A DNA stretch of 62,797 bases from Candidatus Eiseniibacteriota bacterium. GTDB taxonomy: Bacteria; Orphanbacterota; Orphanbacteria; Orphanbacterales; Orphanbacteraceae. Each line of letters opens with the position of its first letter. The first letter of the stretch is position 1. The notes beneath the pieces were generated by a model that was not told where the DNA came from, made no database searches, and saw nothing but the letters and a program-made list of their open reading frames with translations. Below, in pieces: positions 25,827 through 34,889 of the stretch. The DNA lies in the NCBI GenBank assembly GCA_024276995.1, contig JAJRWB010000022.1:1-62797 (forward strand), read 5' to 3'. The translations under genes were made by a program, and so were the position numbers.

Positions 25827-27777
25827 TGTATTGACGGTATTTCGGAAGGAGATGACCGATCTCCTCCGGGACAGGAGGAGCGTGATCGCCACGATCGTCC
25901 TTCCGATGCTCCTCTTCCCGATACTCCTATTCGGATCGAAGCGGCTCGAGGAACTCCGGGCGGGGCGGCTCGACGAGGAGACGGTGGTCGTCTCCCTTTC
26001 CGGATCGCAGCGCGGTGTCGAGACGTTGATCGAAGCCGATCCTTTTCTCGAGAGGCGGGACGTCGCGGATCCAGAAAAGGCGCTTCGGCGCGACGAGATC
26101 CAGGCGGCTCTTCTCCTGCCCGGCGCCCTTCCCTCCCCGGGGGGGGCGGCGGTGGTCGTCACCCTCTACTACGACGAGTCGGACGAGCTTTCCCGTCTCG
26201 CCAGGGAGAGACTGAACGGTCACCTGGAAACGTGGCGCGAGAGTCTCCAGGCAGAGCGTCTCGCTGCGATCGAAGCGCCTGCCGACGTGCGCGACGTGCT
26301 CGATCTCGAGATGACGAACATCGCCTCCGAGGCGCGCATGGCGGGTGGGCGTCTGGGCAAGGTGTTCCCGATGATGCTCGTGTTTCTCCTCCTCAACGGC
26401 GCCGCCTATGCGGCGGTCGATCTTTTTTCGGGCGAAAAGGAGAGAAAGACCTTAGAAACGCTTCTCACGTCGCTGGCCGATAGGCGCTCGGTGGTGCTCG
26501 GAAAATTTCTCACCGTGTTCGTCGTGGCGGAAACGTCGACCGTCCTTTTCGTCCTTTCGAATCTCGTCTCCACGAAACTCGGTCTCACCGGTGCCGAGGC
26601 GGGGCGCACCACGCTCGCCTTATCCCCCGGCGTCGCTCTGATCGTCTTCGTCGTCACCCTTCCGCTCGGCATCCTGATGAGTGCGATCCTCTCGTACCTT
26701 TCGAGCTGCGCGCGGACCTACCGGGAAGCGCAGACCCTCATCCTCCCGTTCACGTTCGGCGCGATCCTTCCCGCCGCTCTGGGGACGTTGCCCGGCATCC
26801 GGATCGATTCGGTGGTCGCCGTCGTCCCCGTGGCCAACGTTTCCGTGGCGGTGAGGGAGGCGCTGATCGGCCATTTTCCCCCGCTCCCCCTGGCGGTGGT
26901 GATCGTCTCCAACCTCGCCTATGCCGCGTGGGTTCTCTCCCGCGCGGCGCGCCTCTTCGACGGCGAGGCGGTGATCCTCGGTTCGTCTTCCGCGATCCCC
27001 ACTCTTTTCAGGAGGGAACGTCCCCTGGTGAGGGAAGCGATGATCTTCTATTCCGCCGAGCTGCTCGCGCTCTACTACATCGGCTCTTCCCTCCAGGCGA
27101 AGAACCTGATGGTCGGGCTGTTCATCACCTTGTACGGCATGCTCCTCGTCCCGTCGCTCCTTTTCGCGCGGTACCACCGCCTCCCTTTGCGCGCCGCCTT
27201 TTCTCTGCGCCGCGCACCGGCGCTCACCCTCGTGGCCGCACTCCTCATGGCGCCCGGCACCCTCCTCGTCGCCAACGGTCTCTTCCGGCTCCAAAGCCGG
27301 TTCGTCCCGGTTCCGGAGGAGCTTTTCAGCAGCATGGAGGGGCTTCTCGGATCGTCCGACCGGAGCGTGCTGCTCACGTTCTTCCTCGTCGCTCTCAGTC
27401 CCGCGATCTGCGAGGAGATCCTTTTCCGGGGCCTCCTTCTCGGGCGGCTCCGGCGTGCGATGGCGCCCTGGCGCGCCGCTCTCGCGGGGGGCCTCCTCTT
27501 CGGCCTCTTTCACCTGAGCATCTACCGGATTCTTCCGACGGCGTTCATGGGCATCACGGCGGGCGCCCTGGTGCTCCTCTCCGGGTCGATCTTCCCCGCC
27601 ATGGTGCTTCACGGTACCTATAACGGCATGGTGATCTTCGGCGAACACTTCGATGTTCTCCGGCGGCTCGACGGACACGACCCCTCGCTGATCGCGATCG
27701 CGGCGCTCCTCGGCATCGGGGGAATCGTTCTTCTTCTTCACGGGCGGCGTGCCGGAAACAGCGTTCCCACGCCCTGA
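25813..27777 (+). CDS. NatB-type permease fused to a CPBP intramembrane protease
   Basis: A 654-residue membrane protein. The first 400 residues repeat the NatB plan (FSGEKERKTLETLLTSLADRR after helix two). The rest is a CPBP/Rce1-like domain with the motifs EEILFR (Glu534, Glu535, Arg539), FGLFH (His567) and HGTYN (His600, Asn604), all catalytic positions present. CPBP proteases cleave in the membrane; fused to an exporter the domain may process or protect against the exported compound. Such fusions are known as a family, but their substrates are not. Confidence 0.85.
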   Translation: MRKVDVLTVFRKEMTDLLRDRRSVIATIVLPMLLFPILLFGSKRLEELRAGRLDEETVVVSLSGSQRGVETLIEADPFLERRDVADPEKALRRDEIQAALLLPGALPSPGGAAVVVTLYYDESDELSRLARERLNGHLETWRESLQAERLAAIEAPADVRDVLDLEMTNIASEARMAGGRLGKVFPMMLVFLLLNGAAYAAVDLFSGEKERKTLETLLTSLADRRSVVLGKFLTVFVVAETSTVLFVLSNLVSTKLGLTGAEAGRTTLALSPGVALIVFVVTLPLGILMSAILSYLSSCARTYREAQTLILPFTFGAILPAALGTLPGIRIDSVVAVVPVANVSVAVREALIGHFPPLPLAVVIVSNLAYAAWVLSRAARLFDGEAVILGSSSAIPTLFRRERPLVREAMIFYSAELLALYYIGSSLQAKNLMVGLFITLYGMLLVPSLLFARYHRLPLRAAFSLRRAPALTLVAALLMAPGTLLVANGLFRLQSRFVPVPEELFSSMEGLLGSSDRSVLLTFFLVALSPAICEEILFRGLLLGRLRRAMAPWRAALAGGLLFGLFHLSIYRILPTAFMGITAGALVLLSGSIFPAMVLHGTYNGMVIFGEHFDVLRRLDGHDPSLIAIAALLGIGGIVLLLHGRRAGNSVPTP

Positions 27778-27782
27778 GAGGG

Positions 27783-27801
27783 CCGCCGGTGGCGTTTTTT
27801 T
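27783..27801 (+). terminator. Terminator of the exporter operon
   Basis: A small GC hairpin (GCCG, loop CCGG, TGGC, one G-T pair) is followed directly by seven T residues. The next gene has its own TTGACA at 27805. Confidence 0.5.
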
Positions 27802-27892
27802 CTATTGACACCATCGCAGCGCGGGCCAATGATAGCTTCCGTCACCGGGGAAGGACCCCTTTTTGAACACATTTTCCGGAGGGTTTTAGAAC

Positions 27893-28063
27893 ATGGCGGA
27901 CTTGATCATTTCGAAGAGCAGAACGAAAGACGCGGCGAAGAAATGCAACGTGTCGGGCGATTTCTATGACGCCCTCGATAAGAAAGTGCGCGACATGATC
28001 GCCGACGCCGAGAAGAGGGCGACGGCGAACAACCGGAAGACGCTCAAGCCGCAGGACCTGTAG
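27893..28063 (+). CDS. Bacterial histone-fold protein (DUF1931/HMf-like), 56 residues
   Basis: A 56-residue basic protein (ATG 27893, GGAGGG ten bases upstream). It matches the short bacterial histone-fold family: MADLIISKSRTK as short first helix, FYDALDKKVRDMIADAEKRA as long median helix, and NNRKTLKPQDL as the loop and last helix with the RKT-x(4)-D signature seen in archaeal histones and in the Bdellovibrio protein Bd0055. Histone-fold dimers bind DNA; here it is likely a nucleoid protein. A TTGACA with a weak -10 lies upstream and a perfect hairpin terminator downstream, so the gene is expressed alone. It is shorter than archaeal histones (about 67 residues). Confidence 0.72.
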   Translation: MADLIISKSRTKDAAKKCNVSGDFYDALDKKVRDMIADAEKRATANNRKTLKPQDL

Positions 28064-28097
28064 TCGACGGGGATCTGTCGGTCCCCCTCGCGGCGAT

Positions 28098-28129
28098 ACG
28101 GCCCGAAGCCCTTCACCGCTTCGGGCCGT
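28098..28129 (+). terminator. Strong hairpin after the histone-like gene
   Basis: A perfect 12-base stem (ACGGCCCGAAGC / GCTTCGGGCCGT) with an eight-base loop, 34 bases after the stop codon; only a short T-rich tail follows. Confidence 0.7.
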
Positions 28130-28280
28130 TCCGTATCTCCTCCCGCCCTCTCTCCCCGATGTTCCACGTGGTACGGTTTCATTTCCCTCCGCACGAAAAG
28201 GTCGTCTCGGACAGGGATCGGCCACAGGTTCCTTCATGGTAACATCATTATTTGAAATCAGTTAGACGGTTCTACCTTTC

Positions 28281-28296
28281 TGGCACGGCGGTTGCA
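28281..28296 (+). promoter_or_regulatory. Perfect sigma-54 (-24/-12) promoter
   Basis: TGGCACGGCGGTTGCA matches TGGCACGNNNNTTGCW at every fixed base. The lipoprotein start codon is 47 bases downstream. No tandem enhancer repeat was recognised in the 150 bases before it. Confidence 0.85.
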
Positions 28297-28342
28297 ATCA
28301 CCGGGCGGCAGGTGCTCAGTCACAGCAAAGGGAGGATCGAAC

Positions 28343-29206
28343 ATGAATCGCAGAATCGGAACATGGCTTGCCGGGTCGGTGCTCTTCCTCTTCGCCGGAT
28401 GCAACGGATCGAGCAACCCGGCCGCTCCGGCGACGGAGCCGTTATCGGATGAAGAGGAGATCAACCAGATCATGGAAGAGGAGATGTCGGAATACTTTAC
28501 ATCCGATTTTCTCGCATCGGACGAGACGTCCGCGTCGAACAAGACATCCGACGCGATCGATACCGATAGGTGGCATCGCCGGATCGAGGAACGGTCGGGG
28601 AACGTGAATATCGAGTTCCCCGGTGACGGGACCGCCGAAGTGGTGGTGAGAACGTACGTCCAGGGGACGCTCTTCCTGGTGGACGAGATCGATTCCTTCA
28701 CCACGGTGGAATACCAGAAGCCGTTCGCCGACTCGATCGTCCGCCGCGCGGTGATGCGCCGCCTTCCCATGCAGGAGAACCGTCCGCCCCATCGGCGCTG
28801 GTATCTCGAGAGCGTCTCCATGGGCGAGGCGGTGTCGCAGCCGGCCTCGAGTGTTTCGATTACGTCGGTGGAGGTTACCAACCTCACTTCCGGCTACAAC
28901 GAAGTGTGGACCGATCCGTACGCCCTGATGGACAGGGAAACGGAGATCCCCCTCTTCGACGCCGGCGACGAGATCGAGGTGGTGGTCACCACCGGATCGT
29001 CCGGTCTTCTCGGATTCCTCCATGTCGATCATCACCGTCTCGAGATGACCGACAATGGGGACGGCACGTACAGCGGCACGTGGGTCGTTCCCGAGCGGAG
29101 CGGGCCGCATACCGCCGCCTTCGACATGCTCACGTCGGGAACGATTCTCGACAACAACGAAGCGTATGACGGAAATGCATGGGCGGCTCACTACCGGGTG
29201 CAGTAA
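28343..29206 (+). CDS. Lipoprotein of unknown function, sigma-54 controlled
   Basis: A 287-residue protein with a type II signal (LAGSVLFLFAGC, lipobox FAGC) and a Ser/Asp/Glu-rich linker. Two beta-rich domains follow: about 75-150 has VNIEFPGDGTAEVVVRTYV, and 190-285 has an Ig-like pattern (TSVEVTNLTSG, HRLEMTDNGDGTYSGTW). No family is recognised. The start follows GGGAGGA. It probably leads an operon with the next small secreted gene, 36 bases downstream. Confidence 0.7.
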   Translation: MNRRIGTWLAGSVLFLFAGCNGSSNPAAPATEPLSDEEEINQIMEEEMSEYFTSDFLASDETSASNKTSDAIDTDRWHRRIEERSGNVNIEFPGDGTAEVVVRTYVQGTLFLVDEIDSFTTVEYQKPFADSIVRRAVMRRLPMQENRPPHRRWYLESVSMGEAVSQPASSVSITSVEVTNLTSGYNEVWTDPYALMDRETEIPLFDAGDEIEVVVTTGSSGLLGFLHVDHHRLEMTDNGDGTYSGTWVVPERSGPHTAAFDMLTSGTILDNNEAYDGNAWAAHYRVQ

Positions 29207-29242
29207 GCGGAGCGAAGAACGAAGACGAGGGAGGAACGAGTA

Positions 29243-29491
29243 ATGAAGCGCAACACCATCATCACCACCGGACTGGCCGCGGTCACCGCCCTTCTGCTGA
29301 TCGCTCCTATCTCGGAGGCGCACCGGAGATGCGCGAAGCCGAAGGCGGTGCGCGTCGTGATCGCCCCCCGGCCCGCGCCGGTGGTGAGGGCGACCTTCAC
29401 CGTCCGGTCGGAATGGGTGGCGGGGCACTGGGCGTGGCGTGGTCCCACGGCAGGCTACCGGTGGGTACCGGGCCACTGGGTCCGCCGCTGA
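29243..29491 (+). CDS. Small secreted YXWGXW-like repeat protein
   Basis: An 82-residue protein with a signal peptide (IITTGLAAVTALLLIAPIS-EA) and a short basic mature part. The C-terminus (WVAGHWAWRGPTAGYRWVPGHW) carries the WxxGHW / YxWVPGHW pattern of YXWGXW-repeat proteins. These are periplasmic or outer-membrane-associated; their function is unknown. The gene is followed by a strong terminator. Confidence 0.7.
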   Translation: MKRNTIITTGLAAVTALLLIAPISEAHRRCAKPKAVRVVIAPRPAPVVRATFTVRSEWVAGHWAWRGPTAGYRWVPGHWVRR

Positions 29492-29513
29492 CCGAACGGC
29501 CGGCACGAGTCGA

Positions 29514-29548
29514 GAAAGCGCCGGGGGGTGGATCCTCCCGGCGCTTTC
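29514..29548 (+). terminator. Hairpin terminator after the YXWGXW gene
   Basis: A perfect 12-base stem GAAAGCGCCGGG / CCCGGCGCTTTC with an 11-base loop, 22 bases after the stop. Confidence 0.7.
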
Positions 29549-29701
29549 GCGTGTGTCAGGGGTGCGAAGCCGCGCGGGAAGACGGCGGCGAAGGAGGGAC
29601 GTGTCGTGGGCCGGAAGGCGGAAACGGTTGCAATTCCTGTAGTTCTGGGGTATTCTTATTCATGTGGTCTCAGTAGGGCCCCTTCTCGCGGGAGGTGTGA
29701 C

Positions 29702-30715
29702 GTGTTCCACAGGACAGCCGTTCCGATTCTCTCTTTTCTTCTCCTTTCCGCTTCCGTCGGATTCGCCGCTCCGGTGGAGATCGATGACGTAGTGAATCTT
29801 CTCGAGGCGGGGGTGGGAGAGAGGGTCGTGATCGCGCAGATCGAGGCGAACGGCGTCGCCTTCAGGCTCACCACGGACCAGATTGTCGCCCTAAAGGATC
29901 GGGGGGTCGGAGAACCGGTCATCGAGGCGATGATCCTCGCCGCGGCGGGCGACGGCGCTCTTCCGGAAGAAGGCGCGAAGAACCCGGCCGACGAGACCTC
30001 CGGAGTGCCGGCCCAGTACGGATACGACCGGTACGACTCCCCGCAGTCGGTGGAAGTCGCCCTCGTTCCGTACGCCGTTCCACGGGTTTCCTATTACGCG
30101 TACGATCCGTGGTACATCGATTATTTCTGGTACGACCCGTGGTATTACACATCGGCCTTCTATCCCGGATCGTATTGGAATTACTCCTACTGCTCGCCCT
30201 ATTACTCCTCGGGCCTCTACCTCGGTTACTATTACGGGAGCGGATACGGCTCCTACGGCTGGTCGTGGTATGGAGGGTATTACAACGCCCACCACTACGG
30301 CGATGCTTACGGCTACAGCGGCGCCGGTCGCCACACCGAATACCGAACCACCCGCTACTCGCGGGAGGGAACGAAGTATAAGAATACGAGGGCGCGGACC
30401 GTTTCGACTCGGGATGCCGCCCTTTCCGGCCGGAGCCGGTACGCCGCGAGCCGCTCCGCAGGGACGAAGACCCGTTTCGGAAAGGCCTTCACACGGGCGG
30501 GTCGTGGCGGCGGCCGGCCGTCGTCCGCATCCCTTTCGACAAGGAAGGCGACACGGGGATCACCTTCCCGGTCGTCGATCGGCCGGAGGGGCACCGGCGT
30601 TTCGCGGCAAGGCAACGGAGCCTCGCACATCTCCCGCGGTTCTTCCCGTGGGGGAGGGGGAAGGGCCGCCGCTCCGCGGTCGAGCCATTCGGGAGCGAGG
30701 AAAGCAAGGCGCTGA
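29702..30715 (+). CDS. Secreted Tyr-rich / Arg-Ser-Gly-rich low-complexity protein
   Basis: A 337-residue protein, GTG start with GGGAGGTGTGAC upstream. Signal peptide (1-22), then a 55-residue helical motif (VEIDDVVNLLEAGVGERVVI, DQIVALKDRGVGEPVIEAM) found in many exported proteins. A Tyr/Trp/Ser/Gly-rich stretch (about 110-215, with many YY and WY pairs) leads into a strongly basic R/S/G/A-rich tail. The tail composition suggests an RNA-, DNA- or polysaccharide-binding disordered surface; the tyrosine region suggests aggregation or cross-linking. Function unknown. Confidence 0.62.
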   Translation: MFHRTAVPILSFLLLSASVGFAAPVEIDDVVNLLEAGVGERVVIAQIEANGVAFRLTTDQIVALKDRGVGEPVIEAMILAAAGDGALPEEGAKNPADETSGVPAQYGYDRYDSPQSVEVALVPYAVPRVSYYAYDPWYIDYFWYDPWYYTSAFYPGSYWNYSYCSPYYSSGLYLGYYYGSGYGSYGWSWYGGYYNAHHYGDAYGYSGAGRHTEYRTTRYSREGTKYKNTRARTVSTRDAALSGRSRYAASRSAGTKTRFGKAFTRAGRGGGRPSSASLSTRKATRGSPSRSSIGRRGTGVSRQGNGASHISRGSSRGGGGRAAAPRSSHSGARKARR

Positions 30716-30820
30716 CCGCCCGGGAAACCGGGTGACCAGAGAGGGAAACGGAGCCGTCCCGTCCGGGGCGGCTGCGTGCGAAAATCGATAACGTTCAGGA
30801 GAAAACCGGGAGATGGATGC

Positions 30821-31435
30821 ATGAAGTTTACGGGAAAACGGATCGCCATGGCACTTGCCGTGCCTCTCATCATCGGCCTCGTGTCCGCTACGGCGTATTC
30901 GGGGGTCGTATACCAGGCGGACGGAAAGGGTGGCTCGTCGCAGTGCTCGTACCATAAAGCGTCCGGCGATATGGACGGTGCGAAGTGCGGCGCGAAGAAG
31001 GCCGCCGCCGGCTGTTCGAAGATGAAGATGAAGAACGGCTCGTGCGGAATGATGAAAGGCGCCGCCGCCGGCTGTTCGGGGAAAGCGTCTCCCCGCTGCT
31101 CCTCCATGGGTGGGGCGGACCGCGCGTCGGGAGAATCGTGCAAGGCCGACGCATCCTCGTGCCCGCTGAACATTGTCCGCGCCGACGGCGCTTTGAAGGT
31201 ATACCTCCTCGGCGACGTGAAACGCACCGGCGAGTGGCTCGATAAACTAGCCGACCGTCTCTCCGGCGGCCAGGGAATGGAAGCCGAGGTGTTCGAGGCG
31301 AAGGACGGCTCGTGGATCGAGATCCGCCCGGGCTCGAACCCCAAGGCGTATGCCAGGCTCATAAGCGCTTCGTCCGATCCGAAGGAGTGCTGCAAGATCC
31401 TCTGCGGCAGTGCCGGCTGCCCGCCGAGGGCGTAG
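30821..31435 (+). CDS. Secreted Cys/Met-rich protein, putative metal binder
   Basis: A 204-residue protein with a signal peptide (AMALAVPLIIGLVSATAYS). A Cys/Met/Lys-rich middle follows, in which AAAGCS recurs (KKAAAGCSKMKMKNGSCGMM, then KGAAAGCSGKASPRCSSM). A compact C-terminal domain (KVYLLGDVKRTGEWLDKLAD) ends in CCKILCGSAGCPP. The Met/Cys clusters suit Cu(I) or other soft metals. No family is recognised. The start follows GGGAGATGG. Confidence 0.62.
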   Translation: MKFTGKRIAMALAVPLIIGLVSATAYSGVVYQADGKGGSSQCSYHKASGDMDGAKCGAKKAAAGCSKMKMKNGSCGMMKGAAAGCSGKASPRCSSMGGADRASGESCKADASSCPLNIVRADGALKVYLLGDVKRTGEWLDKLADRLSGGQGMEAEVFEAKDGSWIEIRPGSNPKAYARLISASSDPKECCKILCGSAGCPPRA

Positions 31436-31460
31436 GACGCCGGAAGAACCACTGATCGCA

Positions 31461-31496
31461 GGAACAGGATCCGCCCCGATGGGTGGATCCTGTTTC
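31461..31496 (+). terminator. Hairpin terminator after the Cys/Met-rich gene
   Basis: GGAACAGGATCC pairs with GGATCCTGTTTC (one mismatch or G-T) around a short loop, followed by TTCT. Confidence 0.6.
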
Positions 31497-31590
31497 TTCT
31501 GGTGTGCGCTGCGCGCCATAGGTCGCGGATGCCCGTGACGGCGTCCGGGCGCGCCAAGAACCGATCGCGCCGCATCGGTGTGAAAAAGAT

Positions 31591-31619
31591 GCGACAAGGG
31601 TTCGGAAAGTTTGTATAGA
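31591..31619 (+). promoter_or_regulatory. Sigma-70-type promoter of the prkA operon
   Basis: GCGACA, a 17-base spacer and TATAGA, about 95 bases before the chosen start codon of prkA. Confidence 0.4.
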
Positions 31620-31712
31620 AAATCAAGGATTAGGCTCCCCGCGCCGATGAAAGGTGTAGAAGAACTCGGGCTTTTCGCGGCTCAGCGTTTCGGGAAGGGG
31701 GACCAGCCTGAC

Positions 31713-33752
31713 ATGTCCAGAGGATCGGAGTTATTCGAAAGGATTCGTTCGGAGCAGGACAAGGAGCGGTTCCGGCAGCTCAGCTGGACCGGCTCGTTCC
31801 TGGAGTATATCGATATCGTCCACGACAATCCGAAGGTGGCGCGCACCGCTTTCCAGCGGGTGTACGATATGATCCTGTCGTACGGCAGCCGGGAGTACCA
31901 AGACAGCAAGAAGTCGATCCTCCATTACGATTTCTTCGACGATCCGGTGGGCAGCGGTCGGGACGCGATCTACGGGCTCGATATCCCGCTGATGAAGCTC
32001 GTGAATATCTTCAAGGCGGCGGCGTACGGGTACGGCCCCGAGAAGAGAATCCTCCTCCTTCACGGGCCGGTGGGCAGCTCGAAATCGACTATCGTCAGGC
32101 TTTTGAAGAAGGGGCTCGAGGCGTATTCGCGCACTCCCGAGGGAGCGCTCTACACGTATGGCTGGAAGGATCCGGAAACGGGCCTCGTCGAATGGTGTCC
32201 CATGCACGAGGATCCCCTCCGTCTCCTCCCCGAGCGAAACCGCCTCTCTCTGGTGGAGGAACTCGCCTCCGACGCGGAGTACCCCTTGGTGCTCGAGGGG
32301 GAACTCTGCCCCTTCTGCCGCTTCCATTTCAACGCGAGAAACGACGCCGCCCTCGGTGACTGGACGAAAGTGGTCGACCAAGTGGTGGTGCGCCGGCTGC
32401 TCATCTCGGAGAAGGACCGCGTCGGCATCGGCACGTTCCAGCCGAAGGACGAAAAGAACCAGGACTCCACCGAGCTGACCGGCGACATCAACTATAGGAA
32501 GATCGCCGAGTACGGCTCCGAGTCGGATCCGAGGGCATTCAATTTCGACGGCGAATTCAACGTGGCGAACCGGGGCATCGTGGAGTTCGTGGAGGTGCTG
32601 AAGCTCGACGTGGCGTTCCTCTACGATCTCCTCGGCGCTTCCCAGGAACACAAGATCAAGCCGAAGAAGTTCCCCCAGACCGACATCGACGAAGCGATCA
32701 TCGGCCACACGAACGAACCGGAGTTCCGCAAGCTCCAAAAGAACGAATACATGGAGGCGCTCCGGGACAGAACGGTGAAGATCGACATCCCGTATATCAC
32801 GAAGTTGAAGGATGAGATCCGGATCTACGAGAAGGACTACAACCCGAAGAAGATCCCGAACAAGCATATCGCGCCGCACACGGTGGAGATGGCCGCCATG
32901 TGGGCCGTGCTCACGCGGCTCGAGGAGCCGAAGAAGGGGCAACTCACCCTCCTGCAGAAGCTGAAGCTCTACGACGGCAGGTCGCTTCCCGGCTTCACCG
33001 AGGAGAATGTGAAGGAACTGAGGAAGGAAGTGAAGCGCGAGGGGATGGAGGGGATCTCGCCGCGATACATCCAGGACAAGATCAGCAACTCGCTGGTGAG
33101 CGAACTCGACGAGGATTACATCAATCCGTTCATGGTGCTCAACGAACTCGAGAGCGGGTTGAAACACCATACCCTCGTCAGCTCGGATGAGAAACGGAAG
33201 CACTTCATCGAACTGCTCGGAGTGGTGAGACAGGAGTACGAGGACATCGTGAAGAACGAGGTGCAGCGCGCCATTTCGGCCGATGAGGAGTCGATCATGA
33301 AGCTGTGCGCCAACTATATCGACAACGTGAAGGCGTACACCCAAAAGGAGAAGGTCCGCAACAAGTATACCGGCCAGAGCGAGGACCCGGACGAGAGGCT
33401 GATGCGCTCCATCGAGGAGAAGATCGATATCCCCGAGAGTCGGAAGGACGATTTTCGCCGGGAGATCATGAACTACATCGGCGCTCTCGCGGTGGACGGG
33501 AAACAGTTCGATTTCCGGGCGAACCCGAGGCTGCAGAAAGCACTCGAACTGAAACTGTTCGAAGATCAGAAGGACACGATCAAGCTGACCAGTCTCGTCT
33601 CCAACGTGGTCGACCAGGAGACGCAAGAGAAGATCGACGTCGTCAAGAGCCGGCTGATCGAGAACTTCGGCTACAACGAAGCGAGCGCCACCGACGTCCT
33701 CAACTTTGTCGCTTCGATCTTCGCGCGCGGCGACATCAAGGAGAGTTCCTAG
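31713..33752 (+). CDS. prkA: PrkA-family serine protein kinase (YeaG-like)
   Basis: A 679-residue protein, slightly longer than E. coli YeaG. It has the PrkA AAA+ domain with Walker [10 protein letters not shown] (about 118-126) and the later [20 protein letters not shown] region, then the C-terminal kinase-like domain. PrkA/YeaG proteins act in stress and stationary-phase responses. The ATG at 31713 follows GGGAAGGGGGA; an upstream in-frame ATG (31647) has no ribosome site. It leads the conserved prkA-yhbH-spoVR order. Confidence 0.92.
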   Translation: MSRGSELFERIRSEQDKERFRQLSWTGSFLEYIDIVHDNPKVARTAFQRVYDMILSYGSREYQDSKKSILHYDFFDDPVGSGRDAIYGLDIPLMKLVNIFKAAAYGYGPEKRILLLHGPVGSSKSTIVRLLKKGLEAYSRTPEGALYTYGWKDPETGLVEWCPMHEDPLRLLPERNRLSLVEELASDAEYPLVLEGELCPFCRFHFNARNDAALGDWTKVVDQVVVRRLLISEKDRVGIGTFQPKDEKNQDSTELTGDINYRKIAEYGSESDPRAFNFDGEFNVANRGIVEFVEVLKLDVAFLYDLLGASQEHKIKPKKFPQTDIDEAIIGHTNEPEFRKLQKNEYMEALRDRTVKIDIPYITKLKDEIRIYEKDYNPKKIPNKHIAPHTVEMAAMWAVLTRLEEPKKGQLTLLQKLKLYDGRSLPGFTEENVKELRKEVKREGMEGISPRYIQDKISNSLVSELDEDYINPFMVLNELESGLKHHTLVSSDEKRKHFIELLGVVRQEYEDIVKNEVQRAISADEESIMKLCANYIDNVKAYTQKEKVRNKYTGQSEDPDERLMRSIEEKIDIPESRKDDFRREIMNYIGALAVDGKQFDFRANPRLQKALELKLFEDQKDTIKLTSLVSNVVDQETQEKIDVVKSRLIENFGYNEASATDVLNFVASIFARGDIKESS

Positions 33753-33809
33753 GGACCGAGTCCGCACACCCCGCTCGGCGGTGTTGTCGCAAACAGGGGA
33801 GGAACCGGG

Positions 33810-34889
33810 GTGCTGAAGATACATCGTGACCATGCGAGGTTCCGGAAGATCGTCCGGGGCAGTATCAAGAAGAACCTCAGGCAGTACATCACCAAGGGCG
33901 AGATGATCGGGAAGAAGGGGGGGAAGTTCGTCTCCATTCCCGTTCCCCAGATTGAAATCCCCCGCTTTCGTTTCGGGAAGAACGAAGGCGGCGGCGTCGG
34001 CCAGGGTGACGGCGAGGAAGGGGAGAGCGTCCGGGGCGAAGCGGGCGACCGGGAAGGAACCCATATTCTGGAGGTGGAAGTCTCCCTCGACGACCTCGCC
34101 GCCATCATGGCGGAGGAACTCGAGCTGCCCCGGATCGAACCGCGCGGCCGGATGGAGATCGAGGAGCATCGCGACCGGTACACGTCGCTCCGTCGCACGG
34201 GCCCCGAGTCGCTCCGCCAGTTCAAGAAAACCTACACCGCGGCGCTGAAACGGCAGATCGCTTCCGGTATCTATGATCGAGAGAACCCGGTGGTCGTGCC
34301 GATCCGCGAGGACAGGCGTTACCGGTCGTGGCGCACGGTGGAACAGCCCGAGTCGAGCGCCGTGATCATTTACATGATGGATGTCTCCGGTTCGATGGGA
34401 GACGAGCAAAAGGAGATCGTCCGTCTCGAGTCGTTCTGGATCGACACGTGGCTTTGCTCGCAGTACAAGGATATCGAGACGCGGTACATCATCCATGACG
34501 CCGTCGCCCGCGAGGTCGACCGGGAAACGTTCTACGCCACCCGTGAAAGCGGCGGCACCAAGATCTCGTCGGCGTACGAGCTTTGCGCCGACCTGCTCGA
34601 TCGCGAGTTCCCCGTGACCGAGTGGAACATCTACCCGTTTCACTTCTCCGACGGCGACAACTGGGGAGGGGGCGACACCGAAATCGCCCTGTCCATTCTC
34701 AGGGAAAAACTTCTCCCCGTGGCGAACCAGTTCTCCTACGGCCAGGTGAAGAGCCTCTATGGAACGGGGCAGTTCATCAAGGATCTTCGTGAGAAGGCGA
34801 AGGACGAGGAGAACCTGGTGCTGTCCGAAATCGGATCGAAAGACGAGATCTACGAATCGATCCGCGATTTCCTCAAGAGCGGAAGATGA
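33810..34889 (+). CDS. YhbH/YeaH family protein (DUF444, VWA-like)
   Basis: A 359-residue DUF444 protein. The N-terminal third is charged ([20 protein letters not shown] and an acidic/glycine patch); the C-terminal VWA-like domain has the MIDAS motif DVSGSMG. The GTG start at 33810 follows GGGGAGGAACC. Its last four bases overlap the SpoVR start (ATGA), showing coupled translation. It works with PrkA in a stress pathway whose target is unknown. Confidence 0.92.
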   Translation: MLKIHRDHARFRKIVRGSIKKNLRQYITKGEMIGKKGGKFVSIPVPQIEIPRFRFGKNEGGGVGQGDGEEGESVRGEAGDREGTHILEVEVSLDDLAAIMAEELELPRIEPRGRMEIEEHRDRYTSLRRTGPESLRQFKKTYTAALKRQIASGIYDRENPVVVPIREDRRYRSWRTVEQPESSAVIIYMMDVSGSMGDEQKEIVRLESFWIDTWLCSQYKDIETRYIIHDAVAREVDRETFYATRESGGTKISSAYELCADLLDREFPVTEWNIYPFHFSDGDNWGGGDTEIALSILREKLLPVANQFSYGQVKSLYGTGQFIKDLREKAKDEENLVLSEIGSKDEIYESIRDFLKSGR

